Shown: positions 7,693 through 16,198, numbered from the stretch's first letter. The stretch: 64,000 nt of DNA from Pseudomonas sp. Seg1 (GCF_018326005.1 NZ_AP021903.1:4949001-5013000), one strand, 5' to 3'. Translations and numbers: made by a program. The notes: generated by a model from the sequence alone, not told the origin.

Positions 7693-8508
7693 TTAGCTCA
7701 AACACATGCTGATCATCACCATCATGAGCAGACCGATATACACCCGCGCATGCACCCGATCCGGTATCCGTCCGATCCACGGCGTCGCCAGTCGAATCCC
7801 CAACAACGAGCCGAGCGTCAGCACCGCAAACGCCAGCAAGTCCACATACCCGACGAACCATGTTCCGAGGTCTGTCTCGCTGAAACCGGCCATTGCCATG
7901 TACGTCAACGTTCCGGCCACTGCCACCGGTACGCTGAGCGGATTGGCCATGGACGTTGCCTGGGACATGCTCAGCCCGCAACGACGCAACAGCGGCACGG
8001 TCATGACGCTTCCTCCTACACCAAGAAACGTCGCGATGGCGCCGATGCCTACACCTCCGCCGGACGTTTCTGTATTGCCAAGTCGGCGTGGGATGACGCC
8101 TTCGGTGCGGGTGAGGAATCCGCGTCTGAGCAAGCAGTCGATGATGGTCACGCCGAGGTAGGCGATGAAGGCATAGCGGATGACTTCACCGCTGACCCAC
8201 ACCGCTGCTATCGCACCGATAACCGCGCCCAGTCCGATGAAGCCGCCGAGCGGCCACAGGTAATGACCGATCAGGTTACCGGCGCGGCGGTGTTTGTCGG
8301 TGGCGATGAGCGCATTGACGATCATCACGCAGGTCGAGGTGGCGACAGCGATGTGCATTGCCGATTGGCCAACCGGGTCGTCGGCGCCGTGGCTGGCGGT
8401 GAGCATTCGATACAGCAGCGGTACGACGACGAAGCCGCCGCCGAAGCCAAAGAGCACAGCGGTGATGCCGGTCAGGCAGCCGAAGAGTGTCAGCAGAAGA
8501 TAGAACAT
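7693..8508 (-). CDS. TauE/SafE-family permease
   Basis: This 271-residue integral membrane protein has about eight hydrophobic segments and the TauE/SafE pattern: FGFGGGFVVVPLL near residue 20 and the second-half repeat GIGAIATFLGVGGSVMTVPLL. Members export or import small sulfonates and organic anions; the substrate here cannot be told. ATG 8508 is the only good start. It is divergent from an AraC-type regulator 112 bases away, which may control it. Confidence 0.85.
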   Translation of the reverse strand: MFYLLLTLFGCLTGITAVLFGFGGGFVVVPLLYRMLTASHGADDPVGQSAMHIAVATSTCVMIVNALIATDKHRRAGNLIGHYLWPLGGFIGLGAVIGAIAAVWVSGEVIRYAFIAYLGVTIIDCLLRRGFLTRTEGVIPRRLGNTETSGGGVGIGAIATFLGVGGSVMTVPLLRRCGLSMSQATSMANPLSVPVAVAGTLTYMAMAGFSETDLGTWFVGYVDLLAFAVLTLGSLLGIRLATPWIGRIPDRVHARVYIGLLMMVMISMCLS

Positions 8509-8620
8509 GGCGCGTCGTCCGTGGGTGGGGAGCGGTCGACGATAGAGCGTCAGTACTTGGCCTGCTTCAGCAAGTCAGCCAATAATGTTTGCGTTTACGC
8601 CAACCGCCGAGTGCCCCTAG

Positions 8621-9388
8621 ATGCGCAATGTCTCGATCAATCTGCTGGATGACACACCACGCCCGGTGGTGGCGATCGGTACGGATTATTCCCACGGTCA
8701 CTTGCTGCCTTTTCATACGCATCGGCGGGCGCAGTTGCTGTACGGCGCGACCGGGGTGATGCAGGTCAGCACCCATGATGGCAACTGGATCGTGCCGCCA
8801 CAGCGGGCGGTGTGGATTCCGCCGGGGGTGGCGCATGAGGTGTTGATGCTGGGGGTGAGCACTCGCAGTGTGTATATCGAACCGGGTGCCGTGGATCTGG
8901 GGGAGCGCTGCCAAGTGATCAATGTCTCGCCGTTGATGCGGCACTTGCTGATGGAGGCGGTGGAGGTGCCGCTGACGTATGACCCGAGCGGTCGCGATGG
9001 TGTATTGATCGATTTGTTACTGCATGAACTGCAACGCAGCGCACCTTTACCGTTGCATATTCCGCTGCCATCTGACGGAAAACTCCTCACGCTGTGTCAG
9101 AACTTTCTTCATCAGCCGAACGCCCATCAGTCGCCACAGCACTGGGCCGAGCAGTTACACATAAGCTTGCGCACATTCAACAGACTGTTTCGCCAGCAGA
9201 CCGGGTTGAGCTTCAGCCAATGGCGGCAACAGGCCTGTGTGGTGCAGGCGCTGGCGCGATTGGCCGCGGGTGAAGCGGTGACGCGTATTGCGCTGGACTT
9301 CGGTTATGAAAGCCCGGCGGCGTTCTCGACGATGTTCCGGCGCATTCTCGGCCAGCCACCGTCCGTCTGGTTGGAGGCGGCAAATTAG
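8621..9388 (+). CDS. AraC-family transcriptional regulator
   Basis: A 255-residue regulator with an N-terminal cupin-like sensor (FHTHRRAQLLYGATGVMQV, PPQRAVWIPPGVAHEV) and a C-terminal double helix-turn-helix of AraC type (from about residue 165: WAEQLHISLRTFNRLFRQQ, then ALDFGYESPAAFSTMFRRIL). The cupin pattern is typical of the short AraC group acting next to transporters. It is divergent from the TauE/SafE permease gene, which is the most likely target. Confidence 0.88.
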   Translation: MRNVSINLLDDTPRPVVAIGTDYSHGHLLPFHTHRRAQLLYGATGVMQVSTHDGNWIVPPQRAVWIPPGVAHEVLMLGVSTRSVYIEPGAVDLGERCQVINVSPLMRHLLMEAVEVPLTYDPSGRDGVLIDLLLHELQRSAPLPLHIPLPSDGKLLTLCQNFLHQPNAHQSPQHWAEQLHISLRTFNRLFRQQTGLSFSQWRQQACVVQALARLAAGEAVTRIALDFGYESPAAFSTMFRRILGQPPSVWLEAAN

Positions 9389-9427
9389 CGCAAATCAAAA
9401 AATGCGTTTGATCCCGGTCGAAAACAA

Positions 9428-9443
9428 CTGTACAAAAACACAG
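9428..9443 (+). promoter_or_regulatory. LexA (SOS) box
   Basis: CTGTACAAAAACACAG fits CTGT-N8-ACAG with an AT-rich core, and matches 13 of 16 positions of the usual CTGTATAAATATACAG form. It is embedded in a longer dyad, TGTAC (9429-9433) and GTACA (9443-9447). It ends 38 bases before the ATG of the XRE gene, a normal place for a LexA operator over a promoter. Confidence 0.7.
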
Positions 9444-9481
9444 TACATTTTCAATCAGCACTCTTGAGCCCGGAGCACACC

Positions 9482-9799
9482 ATGGCCTCTCTTGCGATGA
9501 ACCACATCCTCGAACGCATTGCCCTTTTCCAGTTCACCCCGACTCACTGCGTGCAGGCCCGAGCGATGCTGGGCTGGAGCGTGGATCAGCTATCGCGGGA
9601 AGCTGAGGTTTCGGTGGACGACATTCTGCGGTTTGAAGCGCAGCAAGAGGTGGCGGATGCGGCGCGTTTGGCGCTGGCGTATCGGTTTGAATCGCGCGGA
9701 TTGGTGTTCTTTCCCGGATTTGCGCCGGGACGCAGTGCGAGTTTGAACGCGATGGCTTCGGAAACGGCCGGGCGTGGGGATTATGCGATGGCTGAGTGA
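9482..9799 (+). CDS. Small XRE-type regulator, probably SOS-controlled
   Basis: A 105-residue protein with a single helix-turn-helix of XRE type at about residues 21-55 (ARAMLGWSVDQLSREAEVSV, then DDILRFE) and a short C-terminal tail (RGLVFFPGFAPGRS) of the kind seen in small DNA-binding regulators. ATG 9482 has GGAG 7 bases upstream; a TTG at 9464 is less likely. The LexA box just upstream suggests induction after DNA damage. Targets are unknown; autoregulation through the longer dyad around the LexA box is possible. Confidence 0.8.
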   Translation: MASLAMNHILERIALFQFTPTHCVQARAMLGWSVDQLSREAEVSVDDILRFEAQQEVADAARLALAYRFESRGLVFFPGFAPGRSASLNAMASETAGRGDYAMAE

Positions 9800-9819
9800 G
9801 CACTTGCTGAGTAAGCAGT

Positions 9820-9910
9820 TGTGGTGAGGGGATTTATCCCCGATGGGCCGCGACGCGGCCCCAAACAAGGCCTGCTGCGCAGTCCATCGGGGATAAATCC
9901 CCTCACCACA
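9820..9910. repeat. REPIN, GAGGGGATTTATCCCC type
   Basis: Two inverted copies of GTGGTGAGGGGATTTATCCC (9821 on) and its complement (to 9910) flank a short variable centre. This is the paired REP (REPIN) layout found between genes of fluorescent pseudomonads. The same family recurs at 14577 and 27060. Confidence 0.8.
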
Positions 9911-9940
9911 AGATCAACATCAGCTCTTAACTGATTGATA

Positions 9941-10996
9941 TCAAGCGTTCTGCACCACCGCCCCACTCTCCCCTTCAACCCCCAACCACCACGCATCCCC
10001 GCGTTGTGGTTGAGCGATGTTGAACGCTTCACCCATTTGCGGCGTGGTGATCGAAACGCTGCGCTCCCAGGCCAGCGCCAGGATCCGGTCAAACGGTTCA
10101 TGCCAGGCATGCATCGCCAGATCGAACGTGCCGTTGTGAATCGGAAACAGCCAGCGGCCCTTGAGGTCGAGGTGGGCTTGCAGGGTTTGTTCGGGTTGCA
10201 TGTGCACGTGCGGCCATTCGACGTTGTAGGCGCCGGTTTCCATCAGGGTCAGGTCGAATGGGCCGTACTGTTCGCCGATGCGCTTGAAGCCGTCGAAGTA
10301 GCCGCTGTCGCCGCTGAAGAAGATCCGGGTGTCGCCGTCGATCATCACCCATGAGGCCCACAGAGTGCTGTTGCCGTCGAACAGACCACGACCGGAGAAG
10401 TGCTGCGACGGCGTGGCGATGAAGCGAATGCCGGCGACTTCGGTGCCCTGCCACCAGTCGAACTGGCGGACCTTGTTGGCATCGATACCCCACTTGATCA
10501 AGGTGTCGCCGACGCCCAGCGGCGTCAGGAACAGGTTGGTTTTCACCGCCAGCCTGAGCACGGCTTCGTAATCGAGGTGGTCGTAGTGGTTGTGGGACAG
10601 GATCACCGCTTCGATCGGCGGCAACTGATCGATGCTGATCGGTGGTTGGTGAAAGCGTTTCGGGCCGGCCCATTGCACCGGCGAGGCGCGCTCGGCGAAG
10701 ACCGGGTCGGTGATCCAGAATTTGTCCTGCATCTTCAGCAGCAAGGTAGAGTGACCGAGGCGATAGACGCTGTGGTTTGGCGCCGCGAGCAGGTCTTCAC
10801 GGGTCAGCGGTTGTACCGGAATCGGCGCGGCTGGCCGGGTGTTGCGCGGTTTGTGGAAGATCATGTTCCACATGATGCGCAGCATCTTGCGCAAACCTTC
10901 GCGTTGCACTGGCGCATGATTGCGGAACAGCCCTTGATCCTGTCGAGAGGCTTCAGGCGTGGAAATTTTATCCGGGAGGGAAACTGGATTGGCCAT
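9941..10996 (-). CDS. Metallo-beta-lactamase-fold hydrolase
   Basis: A 351-residue metallo-hydrolase with the HxHxDH metal motif (SHNHYDHLD, about residue 136), a second histidine in TPSQHFSGRG, the aspartate in FFSGDSGYF, and a late histidine in FPIHNGTFD. The set resembles the UlaG/NAPE-PLD-like branch, which includes lipid phosphodiesterases. There is no signal peptide, but a basic N-terminal region precedes the domain. The start at MANPVSLPD has GGAG 10 bases upstream. It is divergent from a TetR gene and likely under its control. The substrate is unknown. Confidence 0.82.
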   Translation of the reverse strand: MANPVSLPDKISTPEASRQDQGLFRNHAPVQREGLRKMLRIMWNMIFHKPRNTRPAAPIPVQPLTREDLLAAPNHSVYRLGHSTLLLKMQDKFWITDPVFAERASPVQWAGPKRFHQPPISIDQLPPIEAVILSHNHYDHLDYEAVLRLAVKTNLFLTPLGVGDTLIKWGIDANKVRQFDWWQGTEVAGIRFIATPSQHFSGRGLFDGNSTLWASWVMIDGDTRIFFSGDSGYFDGFKRIGEQYGPFDLTLMETGAYNVEWPHVHMQPEQTLQAHLDLKGRWLFPIHNGTFDLAMHAWHEPFDRILALAWERSVSITTPQMGEAFNIAQPQRGDAWWLGVEGESGAVVQNA

Positions 10997-11119
10997 GACT
11001 GAATGACTCCAGAAAAACCGCGCAATTCGCGGTATTTCACGGTGGGACGATAAATGGCCAAGGCACGCACGCATCAGCCGAACTTTCTGTTTTTTAAGTT
11101 GCGAGGATTAACGCAACAT

Positions 11120-11135
11120 TACACTGGTCGGTGTA
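11120..11135. promoter_or_regulatory. Candidate TetR operator
   Basis: TACAC-TGGTCG-GTGTA is an inverted repeat in the gap between the hydrolase gene and the divergent TetR gene. A further half-site, GTGTAA, lies 40 bases on, nearer the TetR start. TACAC/GTGTA dyads are common operators for TetR-family proteins, so control of both divergent genes is likely. Confidence 0.5.
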
Positions 11136-11212
11136 GTTTCTAGGTTGCATCAAAGCTGCCGACAAGTAAACTGCCAAGTGTAATTTCATTATTGACCTGC
11201 CGAAGCGTACTT

Positions 11213-11821
11213 ATGACAGCTCCACAGCGACTCACCGACCGTAAACGCGAAGCGATCATTCAGGCGGCGATTGCCGAATTTCGTGCCAACGGTTTCGAGA
11301 TCACCAGCATGGACAAGATCGCGGCTACCGCCGGGGTGTCGAAGCGCACGGTGTACAACCATTTCCCCAGCAAGGAAGAGCTGTTCGCCGAAATTCTCAA
11401 TCAATTGTGGACGCGGATCAGCGCGGAACAGTCGGTCACCTATGACCCTGAACAGCCACTGCGCGATCAGTTGCGGCAGATGCTGCTGGCCAAGGTGCAG
11501 ATGATGGCGGATGAAAACTTTCTGACCCTGGCGCGGGTGGCGATTGCGGCGACGATTCATTCTCCGAAGCGTGCGCAAAACATGGTCGAGCGTATGGGCG
11601 AACGCGAGGAAGCACTGACCGTGTGGATTCGCGCCGCGCAGGCCGATGGCCGGTTGAAACCGGTTGATCCGCAATTTGCCGCGCATCAGGTGCAGGGGTT
11701 GCTCAAAACCTTTGGGTTCTGGCCGCAGATGTCGCTGGGTCAGCCACCGCTGGATGCCGAGATGCAGAATGCGGTGGCCGAATCGGCGCTGGAGATGTTT
11801 CTGGCGCGCTATCAGCTCTAA
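11213..11821 (+). CDS. TetR-family transcriptional regulator
   Basis: A 202-residue TetR-type repressor. The N-terminal helix-turn-helix is clear (IIQAAIAEFRANGFEITSM, then GVSKRTVYNHFPSKEELF, residues 12-58), and the rest is the helical ligand domain with a C-terminal TetR_C-like portion. ATG 11213 was preferred to an upstream TTG. It is divergent from the metallo-hydrolase gene, the likely target. The ligand is unknown. Confidence 0.88.
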   Translation: MTAPQRLTDRKREAIIQAAIAEFRANGFEITSMDKIAATAGVSKRTVYNHFPSKEELFAEILNQLWTRISAEQSVTYDPEQPLRDQLRQMLLAKVQMMADENFLTLARVAIAATIHSPKRAQNMVERMGEREEALTVWIRAAQADGRLKPVDPQFAAHQVQGLLKTFGFWPQMSLGQPPLDAEMQNAVAESALEMFLARYQL

Positions 11822-11891
11822 AACGGTCCTGTCTTGCGCGTCTCATCGATTAAATGGCTCGGAAGGACACTGATTATTCCCGCTGGAATAA

Positions 11892-13043
11892 ATGACAATG
11901 TCCGACAATCGACCGACGGACGGTCGACCTGAAAAAGATACTGCAAAGTATTTCAGGATGAATTGCGCGCAGGACATCATGGAAAACCAACGCGGCAAAG
12001 GCTTGTCATTCGCCAGACGCATCTATCTGCCACGGGCCATCGGTCTCGGTGTTGGTTTTTTCAGCGTCGGCGCGGCACTGTATCCGCTGAACATGCCGAC
12101 CTGGCTGTGGCTACTGTTGGTGTTCAACGGTTTTATCTGGCCGCATCTGGCCTTTCAAGTATCGACCCGCTCGGCATTCCCCTATCAGGCCGAACGCCGC
12201 AACCTGTTGTATGACTCGCTGTGCGGCGGTTTCTGGGCCGCGTGTTGTCAGTTCAATCCGCTGACCGCCGTGACCATCCTGTCAATGATGACCATGAACA
12301 ACGTCGCTGCCGGTGGTCGACGTCTGTTTGTCTTGGGTGCCATTACTCAAGTCGCGGGCATACTGCTCGGTGGATTGATCTTCGGCTTCAAGTTCAACCC
12401 GATGATGACGCAAACCCAGGTCTGGGCCTGCTTGCCGATGCTCACGCTGTATCCGCTGGCCGTGGGCATGGTCTGTTACCAATTGGCAATCAAACTGGCC
12501 CAGCACAAACGCACGTTGAGCGCCCTGAGCCGCACCGACAGCCTGACCGGATTGCTCAATCACGGTGCCTGGAAAGACCTGCTGCACCTGAAGTTTCAGC
12601 AATGCCGTCAGCACAATACGCAAGCGATTCTGGCGCTGATTGATATCGACCATTTCAAGCTGATCAATGACAGCTACGGCCATATCGTCGGTGATGCGGT
12701 GCTGCAGCAATTGAGCCGCGAACTTAAACGTCTGCTCGATGCCGGTGAACTGGCCGGGCGCTACGGCGGTGATGAGTTCTGCGTGATTCTGCCGGATCTG
12801 CCGCTGAACAAAGCAGAGTCTTTGATGGAGCAACTGCGTCAGGCACTGGATCAATACCGCCATCCGGATGTGCCGGAAATGCGCGTCAGCCTGAGTATCG
12901 GTCTGGCTCGTTTTCAGCCGAACTACAGTGATGCGATTGCCTGGCTGGATGACGCCGACAAGGCGCTGTACACCGCCAAACATACCGGCCGCAACACTAT
13001 CAGCGTGGCGTTGAGTCACTCGGCGACGCGCGCAGGGCTATAG
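11892..13043 (+). CDS. MASE2-GGDEF diguanylate cyclase
   Basis: A 383-residue membrane diguanylate cyclase that would make cyclic di-GMP. Residues about 35-200 match the MASE2 membrane sensor (RRIYLPRAIGLGVGFFSVGA and several hydrophobic segments), as in AdrA/DgcC. The GGDEF domain follows (SRTDSLTGLLNHGAW, then DIDHFKLINDSYGH, then GRYGGDEF near residue 297). The active site is intact. The usual RxxD inhibitory site upstream of GGDEF reads DAGE here, so product inhibition at that site is probably absent. It follows the TetR gene on the same strand by 70 bases. Confidence 0.88.
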   Translation: MTMSDNRPTDGRPEKDTAKYFRMNCAQDIMENQRGKGLSFARRIYLPRAIGLGVGFFSVGAALYPLNMPTWLWLLLVFNGFIWPHLAFQVSTRSAFPYQAERRNLLYDSLCGGFWAACCQFNPLTAVTILSMMTMNNVAAGGRRLFVLGAITQVAGILLGGLIFGFKFNPMMTQTQVWACLPMLTLYPLAVGMVCYQLAIKLAQHKRTLSALSRTDSLTGLLNHGAWKDLLHLKFQQCRQHNTQAILALIDIDHFKLINDSYGHIVGDAVLQQLSRELKRLLDAGELAGRYGGDEFCVILPDLPLNKAESLMEQLRQALDQYRHPDVPEMRVSLSIGLARFQPNYSDAIAWLDDADKALYTAKHTGRNTISVALSHSATRAGL

Positions 13044-13077
13044 TGACGCGACGTCCCAATGCCCTGCCGAGAGCGCC

Positions 13078-13605
13078 ATGAATTCCGAGAAAACCGAAAC
13101 ACCCGCCCCTGTCGATCACCTGCGCTTCCATCGCCCGCACGCCCATTTGGCCACCACCTTCGGCAACGACAACTTCGCCCTGCGTGCCGAGGCGTTCGCG
13201 CGGTTCTTCGGCACGCCGATGTTTCTCGGTGCGCAAACCCTGATCGTGGTGTTGTGGGTCAGCCTCAACGTATTTGGCGTGACCACATTCGACGTTTATC
13301 CCTTCATTCTGTTGAATCTGGCGTTCAGCCTGCAATCGGCCTACGCCGCGCCGCTGATCCTGCTGGCACAAACCCGTCAGGCTGCACGCGACAAGGCGCA
13401 ATCGGACGCCGACGCGCAACACCGTGAAGCACTGGCGCAAGCCAACACCGAACGCCAGGCGGAGGCTGCGAAAAACTCCGCGCAATTGCTCGAGTTGCTG
13501 GAGCAGAACACGCGCCTCACCGAGATGACCAAAAGCCTGACCGAACGCATTGAAGGCCTGACGCGCGAGCTGCACGCGCATGTGTGTCAGAACCCGCAAC
13601 GCTGA
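13078..13605 (+). CDS. DUF1003 membrane protein
   Basis: A 175-residue protein with the DUF1003 pattern: two close membrane segments (QTLIVVLWVSLNVFG and YPFILLNLAFSLQSAYAAP) followed by APLILLAQTRQAARDKAQSD. The last 80 residues are a long charged helix, probably a coiled coil (EALAQANTERQAEAAKN). The function of the family is unknown. It starts 34 bases after the cyclase gene and could be cotranscribed with it; its stop abuts that of the convergent LysR gene. Confidence 0.82.
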   Translation: MNSEKTETPAPVDHLRFHRPHAHLATTFGNDNFALRAEAFARFFGTPMFLGAQTLIVVLWVSLNVFGVTTFDVYPFILLNLAFSLQSAYAAPLILLAQTRQAARDKAQSDADAQHREALAQANTERQAEAAKNSAQLLELLEQNTRLTEMTKSLTERIEGLTRELHAHVCQNPQR

Positions 13606-14484
13606 TCAGGGCAGACGCAGCGCCCGCCCGAGTTCATCGAACAGCGTGACCACCGAACGCAATGCCCGGCAATCCGGGCGTGTCAGCAGCCACAGCGCGG
13701 TGTCGTAACCATGCAAGGGTTCGCTCAAGGCCCGCAAACCGTCGGTGATCAGAAAATCCGGCAACGCCGCAACTCCGAGGCCGGCCCGCACCAGTTCCGT
13801 GACTGAAAGCATGCTGTTGCAACGATAACCCGGCGTCACACCGGGCAACTGCTGGCGACGCCAGGCGATGGTCGGGTGATCGGGCAGAAAGTCGTCCGGG
13901 GCGATCCAGGTCAGCGCGGCCAGATCTGACGCGTCGACGTGCTGTAAATAGCGTTCGCTGGCGCAGACCCGGTAGGAAATCTTCGCCAATTGCCGTCCGA
14001 CCAGATGCTCCGGCGGTGTGCGTGTCAGGCGCAGGGCGATGTCAGCGTCACGACGGCTAAGGTTGGCGAAATCGTTGGAGGTACTCAACTCGATGGTCAG
14101 CGCCGGGTAGTTGGGCATGAACTGCGCCAGCGCCGGCAGCAGCAAACCCTGCAACACCGAGTCGGTGCAGGTCAGGCGCACCGTGCCGCTGACCACTTCA
14201 CCGCCCTGCTCCACACCGATCCGCGCAGCTTCGAGGGCTTGTTCGGCGCGTTCGGCCTGCTCGGCGAGCGTCTGCGCCAGCGTCGTCGGCAAGTAACCGG
14301 CACGGCTTTTTTCGAACAGTTGTTGACCGAGGGCGGCTTCGAGACGGCGCACGGCGCGAAACACGGTCGAGACGTCTACTTTTAAAAGTTGCGAAGCGCG
14401 GGCCAGCGAGCCACCGCGCACCAGCGCGAGGATCAGCGCCAGATCCGGGTAGTCGAGCCGATAGTGCGTCGCTGCATTAATCAC
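13606..14484 (-). CDS. LysR-family transcriptional regulator
   Basis: A LysR-type regulator of about 292 residues. The N-terminal winged helix is clear (LDYPDLALILALVRGGSLAR, then DVSTVFRAVRRLEAALGQ) and the substrate-binding domain follows. The start is uncertain: GTG 14484 gives the usual LysR length, while a TTG at 14547 would add 21 residues. It is divergent from the amidotransferase-like gene, with a REPIN between, so that gene is only a possible target. Confidence 0.82.
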   Translation of the reverse strand: MINAATHYRLDYPDLALILALVRGGSLARASQLLKVDVSTVFRAVRRLEAALGQQLFEKSRAGYLPTTLAQTLAEQAERAEQALEAARIGVEQGGEVVSGTVRLTCTDSVLQGLLLPALAQFMPNYPALTIELSTSNDFANLSRRDADIALRLTRTPPEHLVGRQLAKISYRVCASERYLQHVDASDLAALTWIAPDDFLPDHPTIAWRRQQLPGVTPGYRCNSMLSVTELVRAGLGVAALPDFLITDGLRALSEPLHGYDTALWLLTRPDCRALRSVVTLFDELGRALRLP

Positions 14485-14576
14485 TTGGGGAAACGCCCAT
14501 ATTGAGTGCGTGAGCGCCAATCTATAGTGGTCACCAACAACCGACAATCATGTTCTCTCTGAGCCAAACCCAAAAT

Positions 14577-14695
14577 CTGTGGCGAGGGGATTTATCCCCG
14601 ATGGGCTGCGAAGCGGCCCCATAATTTCAAGAGCAACGACAGCTTCGCAGCCGATCGGAGGCGGTGCGACGTTTCGCTAAATCCCCTCACCACAG
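14577..14695. repeat. REPIN, GAGGGGATTTATCCCC type
   Basis: An inverted pair like that at 9820. The left arm begins CTGTGGCGAGGGGATTTATC and the right arm reads AATCCCCTCACCACAG; the right copy has drifted in its inner part. It lies between the LysR gene and the divergent amidotransferase-like gene. Confidence 0.75.
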
Positions 14696-14733
14696 ATAAG
14701 TTTCAACTCACCGAGTTTAGAAAAGGAAATCCC

Positions 14734-15432
14734 ATGGCCATTTCCATCGCCCTGATCGGCGATTACGACCCGCAAGTCACCGCCCACCAGGCCATTCCCA
14801 TGGCACTCGGGCAGGTGGCCGAACACCTCGACCGTCCACTGACTTTCCGCTGGCTGGCCACTGACCAAATCGACGCCAACACCGCGCTGCAAGACTTCGA
14901 CGGTTTCTGGTGCGTCCCCGCCAGCCCCTATAAAAGCGAAGACGGCGCGCTGCGGGCGATCCGTTTTGCCCGCGAACAACAGCGTCCTTTCCTCGGCACC
15001 TGCGGTGGTTTTCAGCATGCCGTTCTGGAATTTTCCCGCAATGTACTGGGCTGGGCCGATGCCGAACATGGCGAAACCTCGCCCGATTCCGCAAGAGCCG
15101 TGCTCACGCCACTGACCTGTTCGCTGGTGGAAGCCGTGGACAGCATTCATCTGGTGCGCGGTTCGTTGATCGCCAAGGCGTACGAAACGTCCGAGATTCG
15201 TGAAGGCTATCGCTGCCGCTTCGGTGTGAATCCGCAGTTCGAGCGTGATCTGTTAAACAATCAGCTACAAGCCGTGGGGCACGATTCGGCGGGCGACTTG
15301 CGGGCGATCGAACTCGCAAACCACCCGTTCTTTGTCGCCACGCTGTTCCAACCGGAACGCGCAGCGCTCAAGGGCCAGATGCCGCCACTGGTGCGAGCGT
15401 TTATCGAAGCCTGCACGGAGCAAAGTCGATGA
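14734..15432 (+). CDS. CTP synthase C-terminal-like amidotransferase protein
   Basis: A 232-residue stand-alone protein resembling the glutamine amidotransferase half of CTP synthase: IALIGDYDPQVTAHQAIP at the start, the nucleophile loop GTCGGFQHAVLEF (Cys near residue 90), and HPFFVATLFQPE near the end. In CTP synthase the last motif is FHPE, where His and Glu complete the triad; here His is replaced by Gln. It therefore probably lacks classical glutaminase activity or uses the cysteine differently. A putative protein family of this type is known in bacteria without a settled function. Its stop overlaps the next gene's start (ATGA). Confidence 0.75.
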   Translation: MAISIALIGDYDPQVTAHQAIPMALGQVAEHLDRPLTFRWLATDQIDANTALQDFDGFWCVPASPYKSEDGALRAIRFAREQQRPFLGTCGGFQHAVLEFSRNVLGWADAEHGETSPDSARAVLTPLTCSLVEAVDSIHLVRGSLIAKAYETSEIREGYRCRFGVNPQFERDLLNNQLQAVGHDSAGDLRAIELANHPFFVATLFQPERAALKGQMPPLVRAFIEACTEQSR

Positions 15433-15737
15433 AACCAGAATGTTTTGCGGTGATCTTCACCTCGACCCGCACCGAGGGCGACAACGGTTACGCCGAGGCG
15501 TCCGAGCGCATGATGGAACTGGTCAGCGAACAGCCGGGATTTCTCGGCATCGACTCGATTCGCGGGGCGGACGGGGTCGGGATCACGATTTCGTACTGGG
15601 ACAGTGAGTCGGCGATTCTGGCGTGGCGCAACCATCCCGAGCATCGGGTGATTCAGGAACGTGGGCGGGAGGTCTGGTATTCGGCGTTTCAGACGCGGGT
15701 GTGTCGGGTTGAGCGGGAGTATCGCTTCGGCCAGTGA
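15429..15737 (+). CDS. ABM-domain (antibiotic biosynthesis monooxygenase-like) protein
   Basis: A 102-residue ferredoxin-like-fold protein of the ABM type: FAVIFTSTRTEGDNGYAEAS, then MELVSEQPGFLGIDSIR, GITISYWDSESAILAWRNHP and a C-terminal WYSAFQTRV. Family members are small heme-degrading or cofactor-free oxygenases. It overlaps the amidotransferase-like gene by four bases and is translationally coupled to it, so the two probably work together. The substrate is unknown. Confidence 0.83.
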   Translation: MKPECFAVIFTSTRTEGDNGYAEASERMMELVSEQPGFLGIDSIRGADGVGITISYWDSESAILAWRNHPEHRVIQERGREVWYSAFQTRVCRVEREYRFGQ

Positions 15738-15761
15738 GCATGCTGTGCAGTCACTGCCCTC

Positions 15762-15843
15762 ATCGCTGGCAAGCCAGCTCCCACAAGGTATTGCGTGGCT
15801 CTGAAGGTCACGCTGTACCTGTGGGAGCTGGCTTGCCAGCGAA
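15762..15843. repeat. REPIN, GGCTTGCC type
   Basis: CGCTGGCAAGCCAGCTCCCA and the inverted GGGAGCTGGCTTGCCAGCG flank a variable centre, in the gap after the ABM gene. The same family recurs at 31991, 38944 and 45188. Confidence 0.8.
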
Positions 15844-15871
15844 GGGGCCAGAAGCTTCACCGCAAAAACCT

Positions 15872-16198
15872 TCAGCCCCGCACCAGACTGCGCACCGCGA
15901 CAATCTCCGGCACTTCAACCTTGCTCATGTAAACCCGCAACGGCTCGGTGATGTTGATACGGTCATCGATATTCTGATCCAGCAGCAACTGAATAAGCTC
16001 ACGTTTAAGGGTCATGGTCGTTTCCGATACCCGCGCCCAGACAAATTCACTGGTCGCAATGATGCCGTCATCCGCCACGTCCATGCCGAACGAATCTTCG
16101 CTGAAGCGCACGATGTATTGACCGGTCTTGCGGTTGAGGCCGACAAAGCCCTTGAGGTCGTCGGCTGCCTGGCAGATGAGTTGGGAGGTGATGCGCAT
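15872..16198 (-). CDS. Conserved small protein of unknown function
   Basis: A 108-residue soluble protein beginning MRITSQLICQAADDLKGFVG. The start at 16198 is supported by GAGG 6 bases upstream; a GTG 12 bases earlier is unlikely. It has a mixed alpha/beta look (FGMDVADDGIIATSEFVWAR, then a helical LKRELIQLLLDQNIDDRINI). No family is recognised and no neighbour explains it: it is convergent with the ABM gene and divergent from glpQ. Confidence 0.6.
   Translation of the reverse strand: MRITSQLICQAADDLKGFVGLNRKTGQYIVRFSEDSFGMDVADDGIIATSEFVWARVSETTMTLKRELIQLLLDQNIDDRINITEPLRVYMSKVEVPEIVAVRSLVRG

Noticed and set aside
7648..8652. Long plus-strand open frame opposite the TauE/SafE gene
   Set aside because: It is rich in His, Arg and Gln, has no recognisable motif, and is the antisense shadow of a clear permease gene in high-GC DNA.
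11189..11686. Open frame opposite the TetR gene
   Set aside because: The TetR helix-turn-helix is clear on the other strand; the opposite frame has shadow-like composition.
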